Shown: one piece after another, positions 5,975-11,261 of the stretch
How the letters are laid out: the number at the start of each line of letters is the position of its first letter
Position numbering within the stretch: position 1 is the stretch's first letter
Assembly: GCA_041477005.1 (NCBI GenBank)
Contig: JBGOUJ010000204.1
Span: 1-11,261, forward strand
DNA: 11,261 nt
Direction: 5' to 3'
Origin: JBGOUJ01 sp041477005
Lineage (GTDB): Bacteria; Acidobacteriota; Terriglobia; Bryobacterales; JACQDG01
Position numbers and translations under genes: made by a program
Notes under the pieces: model-generated
Told to the model about the DNA's origin: nothing
What the model saw: only the letters and a program-made list of their open reading frames with translations
Databases searched by the model: none

Positions 5975-8125
5975 TTGAATTTCCGTCCCTTTCTGCTTCT
6001 CCTGGCCGCCACCCCCTTGCTCGGGGCCGGGGTGACCGTCCGCTTCGACCCCACCTCGCCCGACGTAGGCCCTTTCCCAACCGACTTTCTTACGGTCCCG
6101 GATTCAGCCCAAAAAACCGGCCGGCGGGTCAATCTTCCCTTGCCCGACTGCCAGGCCCAGCCGGACCCCTGCCGGGAGTTGGCGCTCCTCAACCAGTTCG
6201 ACGGATTCAACGTCCAGCCGCGCATTCGGGTCCGCTTCTCAGCCGCCGTCAACGCCGCCACTCTGCGAGAGGGCATTTTCTTCAGTTGGCTTGGCAGCTC
6301 GACGGCCGACGAGCGCGGCCTGCACGAGGCCGGCCACGTCACCCGGATCAACCAGGTGATCTACGATCCGCCGACCTTGACGGCCTACGCCAAGCCGGAC
6401 GAAATTTTCGACCAGCACCGCCGTTACGCGCTGATTGTGACCGATGCGGTCCGCGACGCGACCGGTGACCCGGTCGGTCCCGACCCCGGGTTCCTGTTCT
6501 GCGCCGGGCCGGGCCCGCCCAACGATTACTGCGGCGACCTGGCCCGGGCGGTCACTGCCCTCGCCGTCCAGGTGGCGCCGCGTCGCATCGTCGCAGCCTC
6601 GCTCTTCACCACCATGAGCGCCACGGCGTGGATGGAGAAAGCCCGGACGGCGATCGGGAATTCGCAGCTTAATCTCCAGCCTACAGGCCCCAGGAGCATC
6701 TTTGCGCTTTCCGATCTGGCTTCCGTCGTCTGGCGCCAGCAAGTGGGCGCCAACCCGCCGGCCTTTCAAGATGCTACGCTGCCGCTCCCCCTGCTCGCCG
6801 GCGTGGATCGCGTGGCCTTCGGCTCCTTTCTCTCCCCCAGTTTCCTCGACGACCGGCAGACGATTCCCCCCGCCCCGACTGGCGCCAATGTGCCCCTTCC
6901 GGCCGCCGCCAGCGAAATCTTCTTCGAGGTCTATTTGCCGCCCGCCCCGAAGCCGCCCGCCGGCTATCCGGTGGTGATCTTCGGCCACGGCGTGGGCGAC
7001 AGCCGCTTCGGCGGCCCGACCGCCGTGGGCCCGACCCTCGCCCGGAACGGCTTGGCCACGATCGCCATCAACGCCGTGGGGCACGGCTTCGGCCCGCAGA
7101 GCAAGCTGCTCCTCACCCTGAACACCGGCGCCACGGTCGAGCTGCCGGCGCCCGGCCGCGGCCTGGACCTGAACGGTGATGGGACAATCGACTCAACCGA
7201 AGGCTGCGTGGTGGTCCCCGGCCCGATCCCGGTGCGCGATTGCCTCCGGCAAACTGCGCTCGACTTGATGCAACTGGTTCGCGCCATCCGCGCCGGCATC
7301 GACCTCGACGGCGACGGCGTGGTGGATCTCGACCCCAACCGCATCTTCTACGCCGGCCAGTCTTTGGGCTCTTTTTGCGGGACGCTGTTCACCGCCGTGG
7401 AGCCTGCCATCGCCGCGGCCGCGCTCAACGCCGGGGGCGGATCGGTGGTCGAGACCGCCCGCTGGAGCCCCGGGTTGCATTCGGTGATCGTGGCGGAGCT
7501 GGCCTTGCGAACTCCTCCGCTGCTGAACCGCATCTTCAGCTACAACGAGAATTACGTCCTCCGCGACCAGCCGGTCAAGATTAACGACGTGGCAGGCGCC
7601 ATCGAAATCCAGAATTTCCTGGAGACGCTCGAATGGATCGAGGGTCCGGGCAATACCATCGCCTACTCGCCCCACTTGCTGGCCTCGCCTCTGCCTGCGG
7701 TCGCGCCCAAGCCGGTCCTGTGGCAGTTTTCCAAAGGCGATGAGACTGTGCCCAACCCCGCCACCGGCAACCTGATCGGCGCCGCCGATCTGTCCGCCGA
7801 GGCCTGGTTTGCGACGCGCGATATAGGGCGCGCCCCCTCCCGGCAATTTCCCAACACGACGAATCGCTCGGTCTGGATGTATCGCAACGATCTGGCTCGC
7901 GCCGTCGCCCCCGGTCTTTCCGCCAACCCGCACATTTATCTGGCCGACCTGACCTCCCCGGCTGCGACTGCCATCGCCCGCGCCGCCCAGCAGCAAATCG
8001 CGGTCTTTTTCGCCTCCGGCGGGACGGCCATTCCCGACGTCAACAACCTGGTCCAGCCCCTGTTCGGCCGAAACCTCTTCGAAGTTCCGCAATCGTTGCC
8101 CGAGGACCTGAATTTTGGCCCCTAG
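5975..8125 (+). CDS. Secreted alpha/beta-hydrolase (lipase/esterase-like) with an N-terminal Ig-like region
   Basis: The 716-aa protein has a signal peptide (MNFRPFLLLLAATPLLGA) and then an N-terminal region beginning VTVRFDPTSPDVGPFPTDFL, typical of the 'bacterial virulence factor lipase N-terminal' type of Ig-like domain. The hydrolase domain starts about residue 325: VVIFGHGVGDSRFGG (oxyanion-side loop), AINAVGHGFG, nucleophile elbow GQSLG with Ser463, the probable acid Asp589 (KGDETVP) and the probable base His653 (NPHIYL). Two calcium-loop-like sequences, DLNGDGTID (398-406) and DLDGDGVVD (443-451), sit just before the nucleophile. Paired cysteines fit an exported protein. The substrate is unknown; carboxyl-ester hydrolysis is inferred. 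The start is TTG, because a TGA lies two codons upstream in frame. There is no ribosome site. An ATG at 5968 is out of frame by one base, so a single-base indel would change the N-terminus to MILNFRPF. Confidence 0.85.
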   Translation: MNFRPFLLLLAATPLLGAGVTVRFDPTSPDVGPFPTDFLTVPDSAQKTGRRVNLPLPDCQAQPDPCRELALLNQFDGFNVQPRIRVRFSAAVNAATLREGIFFSWLGSSTADERGLHEAGHVTRINQVIYDPPTLTAYAKPDEIFDQHRRYALIVTDAVRDATGDPVGPDPGFLFCAGPGPPNDYCGDLARAVTALAVQVAPRRIVAASLFTTMSATAWMEKARTAIGNSQLNLQPTGPRSIFALSDLASVVWRQQVGANPPAFQDATLPLPLLAGVDRVAFGSFLSPSFLDDRQTIPPAPTGANVPLPAAASEIFFEVYLPPAPKPPAGYPVVIFGHGVGDSRFGGPTAVGPTLARNGLATIAINAVGHGFGPQSKLLLTLNTGATVELPAPGRGLDLNGDGTIDSTEGCVVVPGPIPVRDCLRQTALDLMQLVRAIRAGIDLDGDGVVDLDPNRIFYAGQSLGSFCGTLFTAVEPAIAAAALNAGGGSVVETARWSPGLHSVIVAELALRTPPLLNRIFSYNENYVLRDQPVKINDVAGAIEIQNFLETLEWIEGPGNTIAYSPHLLASPLPAVAPKPVLWQFSKGDETVPNPATGNLIGAADLSAEAWFATRDIGRAPSRQFPNTTNRSVWMYRNDLARAVAPGLSANPHIYLADLTSPAATAIARAAQQQIAVFFASGGTAIPDVNNLVQPLFGRNLFEVPQSLPEDLNFGP

Positions 8126-8256
8126 CAGCAAGACTTCGTGGGGAGGGAGCCAGCGGGGCGAATTGGGTTGCTCCGAGAATCAAGTTTCATCCCCGGGGGT
8201 GAGGCGACACGGCTCATGAGAGTTTCGTTCGTGCAAAATTTTGTCTTCGCTTATAT

Positions 8257-8273
8257 GCTAGCATGATGCTAGC
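8257..8273. promoter_or_regulatory. Perfect 17-bp palindrome, likely antitoxin operator
   Basis: GCTAGCAT-G-ATGCTAGC (8-bp arms, one central base) lies 12 bases before the antitoxin ATG, next to the AT-rich TTATAT (8251-8256), which could be the -10. FitA/VapB ribbon-helix-helix antitoxins typically bind such dyads at their own promoter, so this is the probable autoregulatory site. Confidence 0.75.
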
Positions 8274-8285
8274 GAGGAAGTAAAC

Positions 8286-8513
8286 ATGGCAACCCTGACC
8301 ATCAGGAATGTCCGACCAAGCGTGGTGAAGTCGCTGAAAGCGCTGGCGCGCAGAAGCCGGCGCTCCATGGAGCAAGAGGTTCGAGAACTTCTCGAGGACT
8401 ATGTCGCGGAGCGCCGCTCGATCCTGGAACAGATCGAGGCAGGGTGGGCGACACAACCCCGCCGACCGACTGCCGAACAAGTGGACAACTGGATCGGAGT
8501 CGGCCGCAAGTGA
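8286..8513 (+). CDS. vapB: FitA/VapB-type antitoxin
   Basis: This 75-aa protein has the FitA-like ribbon-helix-helix N-terminus: strand MATLTIRNV, then helix VVKSLKALARRS, then RSMEQEVRELLEDYV. The C-terminal part (about 45-75) is the region that usually wraps around and inhibits the cognate PIN toxin. A good ribosome site (AGGAAG, 8275-8280) precedes the ATG. The stop codon overlaps the toxin start (GTGA), which ties the two translationally and is the normal arrangement for this type II toxin-antitoxin family. Together with the toxin it should bind the palindrome at 8257-8273 and repress its own promoter. The family-level call is firm. The choice of symbol between vapB and fitA is a convention. 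Confidence 0.9.
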   Translation: MATLTIRNVRPSVVKSLKALARRSRRSMEQEVRELLEDYVAERRSILEQIEAGWATQPRRPTAEQVDNWIGVGRK

Positions 8514-8932
8514 GAGCCGTCGTGGATACGAACGTCGTGGCGTACTTTCTGCTCGGCACCGAGCCTTTCGTCGACGAGGTGCGCCGGTTCTGGGACGCGG
8601 TGCGCGAACCGATCGCGCCGGCGCTTTGGGAGGCGGAACTGGCTAACGTGGTGTGGATGGCCATTCGCAGCGGCATCGTGCCGGCCGGCGAGGGACCGAA
8701 GCGGCTGGACCTTGCGGCGCGTCTCGGCGTCCACTCGGTCCCGAGCAGGAAGCTTTGGCATGGGGCCGTTTCCCGCGCCGTCCAATCCGGCGTGGCCGTG
8801 TACGACACCTTGTTCGTTGAGCTTGCCAGCCGCGAACGGCTTCCCCTGGCAACCTTCGATGTCAAGGTGCTCGCCGCTTTCCCCGAGATCGCCAAGCGTC
8901 CCGGCGTCCTTCTCCCGACTCATGGTGACTAA
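8510..8932 (+). CDS. vapC: VapC-type PIN-domain toxin (ribonuclease)
   Basis: VapC toxins are Mg2+-dependent PIN ribonucleases that cut tRNA or rRNA when freed from the antitoxin. From the GTG at 8510 the protein is 140 aa, typical for the family, and begins MRAVVDTNVVAYF. The four acidic PIN residues are all visible: Asp6 (VVDTN), Glu43 (WEAELANV), Asp99 (VAVYDTLFVELA) and Asp117 (LATFDVKVL), so the toxin looks intact. The frame is open upstream to 8444, but starting there would put 22 unneeded residues before the PIN strand and overlap the antitoxin; the GTGA overlap is preferred. The RNA target cannot be predicted from the sequence. Confidence 0.9.
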   Translation: MRAVVDTNVVAYFLLGTEPFVDEVRRFWDAVREPIAPALWEAELANVVWMAIRSGIVPAGEGPKRLDLAARLGVHSVPSRKLWHGAVSRAVQSGVAVYDTLFVELASRERLPLATFDVKVLAAFPEIAKRPGVLLPTHGD

Positions 8933-9160
8933 GGCATACGAGCGGCCCTCCGGACGGGCGCGCCCGCAAGGTTTCGCCGACCTGTTTCCACAGGAGCCGT
9001 CCGGCATCCACACCAGCCCCCCAGTCAGCCGGCGTGTCAAATGGCCGGCAGCCTGCCTTTCGTGATTAACCGATGGAAAACCGCGCGGTCGCCGGGCTTT
9101 TTCAATCAAACAAACCACCAACTCTCGGACGGGTCGAAAGCCGGTGGCTCCGGCGTCCGT

Positions 9161-9166
9161 TATAAT
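9161..9166 (+). promoter_or_regulatory. TATAAT box before the FmdB-family gene
   Basis: A perfect -10 hexamer lies 14 bases before the ATG at 9181. No recognisable -35 is seen at 16-18 bp. The implied leader is only about 7 bases, too short to hold a ribosome-binding site. Confidence 0.5.
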
Positions 9167-9180
9167 AGTAGCCAGAGCTT

Positions 9181-9408
9181 ATGCCGATCTTCGAATACCG
9201 CTGCTCGAGCTGCGACGAACAATTTGAGGAGCTGGTCCTGAGCCGCAGCCAGAGCGCCGTGGAGTGTCCCCGCTGCGGCGGAACCAAGGTGACCCCGCTC
9301 GTTTCGCGCTTTGCCGCGCGCACCGGCGGCAACGCCTTCCCCATGGGCGGCGACTGCGCCAGCCGCGCGGCCGGCATCTGCGAAGCCGGCGGCGGGGCCT
9401 TGGCTTGA
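9181..9408 (+). CDS. FmdB-family zinc ribbon protein
   Basis: The 75-aa protein starts MPIFEYRCSSCDEQFEELV, the hallmark of the FmdB / 'CxxC_CxxC_SSSS' family of small zinc ribbons (putative regulatory proteins). Cys8-x2-Cys11 and Cys29-x2-Cys32 form the four zinc ligands. The tail is Gly/Ala-rich with two further Cys (GGDCASRAAGICEAGGG). Members are common and usually stand alone; the original FmdB was linked to formamidase/amidase regulation, but the function of most is not established. There is no ribosome site, and a TATAAT box lies 14 bases upstream. The gene faces the membrane-protein gene convergently, with only 11 bases between their stops. Confidence 0.9.
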   Translation: MPIFEYRCSSCDEQFEELVLSRSQSAVECPRCGGTKVTPLVSRFAARTGGNAFPMGGDCASRAAGICEAGGGALA

Positions 9409-9415
9409 AAGCCCC
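9394..9415. terminator. Possible hairpin at convergent gene ends
   Basis: GGGGC (9394-9398) can pair with GCCCC (9411-9415), enclosing a smaller GGCTT/AAGCC hairpin. It straddles the FmdB-family stop codon and lies next to the opposite gene's stop. There is no T-run, so its role as a terminator is weakly supported. Confidence 0.3.
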
Positions 9416-9419
9416 GGCG

Positions 9420-10040
9420 CTAGCCCGCCGGGCGCGGGCCTTCCGGAGTCTCCTTCTCCAGCCGGCCGGTCAACTGCTGCAGGCGGCGCTCCCACATTCC
9501 GTGCCAGGACCAACCCCGCTCTGCCGTCCGCACCCCCGGCCCCTTTCCTTTCTTCTTATCCAGCCCCCGATCCTCGCCCTCGGCCCGAGACTCGCCGCAG
9601 CGCTCGCAGCGGCCGGTCTCCGACCAGGTATGCACGCGGCATAACTTGAGACCCCGACGCAGCCCCCAGAACGTATAGATCGAGACGCCCGCCAGCGCTG
9701 CGGCGACCGCCACCGCGGCATTCCAGTCCTCGAAGAAAACGTAGCGCCAGAAAGGGGAAAGCAGCGCGAAAACCACGACCAGGTCGAACAGCAGCAGCGT
9801 AACCAGCCGCGTCAGATCCGTCACGCCGTAGCAGACGAAAAACGCCAGCGCATACTGCAGCTCGTGTTGCAGGCGCCCCCGGCCCGCTGCAAGGCGGTCC
9901 GCGCGAGCCCGGAAGCGGCTCCACTCGCCGTACCGGTCGTCAACGGCGGCGTGCAGGACGCGCCGGTAGCCCGTGTATCCGAACAAGGCCGCCGCAACCC
10001 CCATCACAGCAGCCACGAATGTCCACTCCCAGGTCTCCAT
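9420..10040 (-). CDS. Four-helix membrane protein with a C-terminal zinc-finger-like motif
   Basis: I do not recognise the family. From the ATG at 10040 the protein has 206 aa (METWEWTFVAAVMG). Hydrophobic segments at about 6-25, 63-80, 81-103 and 108-127 look like four membrane helices, separated by a basic, helical loop (26-60, Arg/Ala-rich). After the last helix comes a compact motif, Cys134-x2-His137-x-Trp139 then Cys145-x2-Cys148-Gly149, like a small zinc knuckle, followed by a charged, Lys/Gly/Arg-rich tail. The membrane part plus knuckle is what can be seen; no function is claimed. In-frame alternative starts exist at 10067 (ATG) and 10088 (GTG). A TATAAT on the minus strand (10071-10066) overlaps the 10067 ATG, which favours the start at 10040. 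No start has a good ribosome site. Confidence 0.7.
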   Translation of the reverse strand: METWEWTFVAAVMGVAAALFGYTGYRRVLHAAVDDRYGEWSRFRARADRLAAGRGRLQHELQYALAFFVCYGVTDLTRLVTLLLFDLVVVFALLSPFWRYVFFEDWNAAVAVAAALAGVSIYTFWGLRRGLKLCRVHTWSETGRCERCGESRAEGEDRGLDKKKGKGPGVRTAERGWSWHGMWERRLQQLTGRLEKETPEGPRPAG

Positions 10041-10065
10041 ACTGGCAGGCGTTAGCCGTAGTGAC

Positions 10066-10071
10066 ATTATA
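10066..10071 (-). promoter_or_regulatory. TATAAT box before the membrane-protein gene
   Basis: A perfect -10 hexamer on the minus strand lies 25 bases before the ATG at 10040, with no clear -35. The expected leader is about 19 bases and contains no Shine-Dalgarno sequence. Confidence 0.45.
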
Positions 10072-10283
10072 TCCACGAAAGTCTGCACGCTTTGAGGCCG
10101 TCGACCGTCGCCAAGAGAGGGCCCGATGGTAGGATGTTAGGGGAGCCGCGACCTTCAGAAGCTGCGAAGGAACCGGCTGGGGCCGCGAATGATCGCGAGC
10201 CGGGCCGGAAGCGCCCGGGCCTGCTGATTGGCCAGGCCGTGGCCTACGAGAAAGTTTTCAAGGGAGCGGTTGGAGTTTCCGGG

Positions 10284-11129
10284 ATGCGTTGGATTTTTCT
10301 GCTGCTGGCACCTCTTGCTGCGGCCCGGGCCCAGGACGCCGGCCCGCGCGAACCCGTCCTCACCGCCGTCTACACCCTGGCCGACCACCACACGAGCCGC
10401 TGGACCTCCGAGCGCGACCCGCTGGTAAAGATCGCCGGCGTCTGCCAGGTGATCCCCGGCGGGGCGATCTACACGCTCTCCTGCTCCGCCCCGCCCGTCG
10501 CCGAGCCGCGATCCGGCCGCCGGCAGTTCTACTCGGTCGTCCTTTTCCGGGACCTCAACGAGAATCTCTACCTGGCCGCCTGCTCCGCCACGGCCCGCGA
10601 GAGCACGTGCAGCCTTCTGAAGGCCGGCGAGACGTTTTCCGCCGAAGTCGACGACCGCACGATCAGGGTCGTAATCCGGGACGAGCAGTTGCCCTTGCGG
10701 ATCCTGGAGAGACGTCCCAAGCCCGTCGAGATCGACTCGCCGACGCCCGGCGCACCCTCGAACGTCCGCCCCTCGGCCGGAGCGCCCTCGGCGGTCCCCT
10801 GGTCCAGGGCTTCCGAAAGCCGCGGAGCGCCATCCGATGTTCGCACCTCCGAGGTTTCGGCTTCCGCCGGCGCCCCTTCGGCCGTGACGCCTTCGGAGGT
10901 CTCGACGGCCGTCGCTTCGCCGACCAGCGCCCGGCTCTACGTTTACTGTAACACCAGCGCCGCTCAGGTTTACATCGATGACCAGTTGCTGGGCCACCCG
11001 CCGCTCGAAGCGCCGGTCGTCCCCGGCCGCCACACCGTGCGCGTGCAGGCGCCCGGCCGGGCCGACTGGGTGCGGCGGCTGGACGTCCCCGCCGGCAAAG
11101 TCACCAAGATCACCGCCGACTTGCGCTAG
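10284..11129 (+). CDS. Exported protein with a C-terminal PEGA domain
   Basis: The 281-aa protein starts at ATG 10284, supported by GGAG at 10272-10275 (8-base spacing) and by a signal peptide immediately after it (MRWIFLLLAPLAAARAQ). The frame is open upstream to 10092, but that would bury the signal peptide 64 residues inside. Residues about 20-150 form an unrecognised domain with four cysteines (including Cys54 and Cys67), which could make two disulfides. Residues about 152-214 are a low-complexity Ser/Ala/Pro/Val linker with four GAPS-x-V repeats. Residues about 215-281 are a PEGA domain (LYVYCNTSAAQVYIDDQLLG, PPLEAPVVPGRHTVRVQAPG, and the final VTKITADL), a small beta-sandwich found in surface and periplasmic proteins. 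A periplasmic or surface-attached binding role is an inference. Confidence 0.85.
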   Translation: MRWIFLLLAPLAAARAQDAGPREPVLTAVYTLADHHTSRWTSERDPLVKIAGVCQVIPGGAIYTLSCSAPPVAEPRSGRRQFYSVVLFRDLNENLYLAACSATARESTCSLLKAGETFSAEVDDRTIRVVIRDEQLPLRILERRPKPVEIDSPTPGAPSNVRPSAGAPSAVPWSRASESRGAPSDVRTSEVSASAGAPSAVTPSEVSTAVASPTSARLYVYCNTSAAQVYIDDQLLGHPPLEAPVVPGRHTVRVQAPGRADWVRRLDVPAGKVTKITADLR

Positions 11130-11261
11130 CCTCGATTTCCACGCCTGCTCGGCGAGTATCGTTTTTGGCCAAAATCCACTGGATTAGGCGTATTTTTGCT
11201 TTTAACGTTAGATATATGAAGTACTGATAATAATATTATTGTAGTGCTATCCTGTCACATC
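11130..11261. other. AT-rich right end with two perfect palindromes
   Basis: No gene is visible here. From about 11160 G+C falls to about 33 of 101 bases, against roughly two thirds elsewhere. TTTTGGCCAAAA (11163-11174) and AATAATATTATT (11229-11240) are perfect 12-bp palindromes. The second is flanked by AGTACT (11220-11225) and AGTGCT (11243-11248), making an imperfect dyad of about 29 bp. It may be the promoter/operator region of a gene beyond the window or the edge of acquired DNA. Confidence 0.6.

Noticed and set aside
7193..8131. Minus-strand open frames (also 6239-7084) opposite the hydrolase
   Set aside because: They are shadows of a gene with a complete signal peptide, catalytic Ser/Asp/His and calcium-loop motifs.
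8444..8509. Longer VapC start at 8444
   Set aside because: It would add 22 residues before the PIN strand and overlap the antitoxin heavily; GTG at 8510 gives the standard N-terminus and a GTGA overlap.
9081..9102. Intrinsic terminator after vapC (GC-rich CCGCGCGG followed by TTTTT)
   Set aside because: The GC block cannot form a proper stem-loop next to the T-run; only about 3 bp pair.
10092..10283. Longer start for the PEGA protein
   Set aside because: The signal peptide and the ribosome site both point to ATG 10284; the upstream open frame is expected in GC-rich DNA.

Overview
The window is GC-rich (roughly two thirds G+C, except the last ~100 bases) and carries a Gram-negative marker gene (lpxB, lipid A synthesis), several exported proteins, and lineage-type small proteins. 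The gene styles (stand-alone lpxB, M1-peptidase-like protein with TPRs, PEGA protein, FmdB-type zinc ribbon, short intergenic repeat arrays) suggest a soil-type Acidobacteriota of the Bryobacter/Solibacter kind. That assignment is an inference from style and is not proven by a marker gene. I see no tRNA, rRNA, CRISPR array, insertion sequence or phage gene. The block reads as an ordinary chromosomal segment with unusually rich repeat content between genes.

Layout. 1-167: nothing I can support. 168-923 (-): cytoplasmic protein of unknown function. 924-1339: a degenerate 7-bp repeat array that changes orientation near 1055-1075, where a 19-bp stem forms. It lies between two divergent genes and touches the lpxB start codon. 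1340-2506 (+): lpxB, followed 16 bp later by 2523-4505 (+), an exported M1-aminopeptidase-like protein with a C-terminal TPR region. Its zinc site and other catalytic motifs are almost all replaced, so it looks like a pseudo-peptidase. A hairpin-rich gap separates it from the convergent 75-aa gene 4581-4808 (-). A divergent promoter pair sharing one -35 region then drives that gene and a 49-aa zinc-ribbon-like protein (4944-5093, +). 5197-5541 (-) is a small protein of unknown function.

5542-5974 is a second repeat-filled gap. It holds an inverted repeat of the CAGATGAACGCAGAT type (5593-5662), then 12 tandem units of about 16 bp (5770-5958), and a final partial unit that itself forms a TATAAT box five bases before the TTG start of a 716-aa secreted alpha/beta-hydrolase (5975-8125, +). 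Next come a vapBC/fitAB-type toxin-antitoxin pair with a perfect 17-bp operator-like palindrome (8257-8932), an FmdB-family zinc ribbon (9181-9408, +), a convergent four-helix membrane protein with a C-terminal zinc-finger-like motif (9420-10040, -), and an exported PEGA-domain protein (10284-11129, +). From about 11160 base composition falls abruptly to about one third G+C, with two perfect 12-bp palindromes.

How it fits together. The lpxB/pseudo-M1 pair is the only probable multi-gene operon besides vapBC, and it points to the cell envelope. The hydrolase and PEGA proteins are also exported. The most unusual content is regulatory and structural: two different short-period repeat arrays abutting start codons, and several genes whose -10-like boxes lie so close to the start codon that the mRNAs would be leaderless or nearly so. 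I do not see a complete new multi-gene system. The strongest candidates for novelty are the degenerate M1-TPR protein and the 16-bp array that ends in a promoter.
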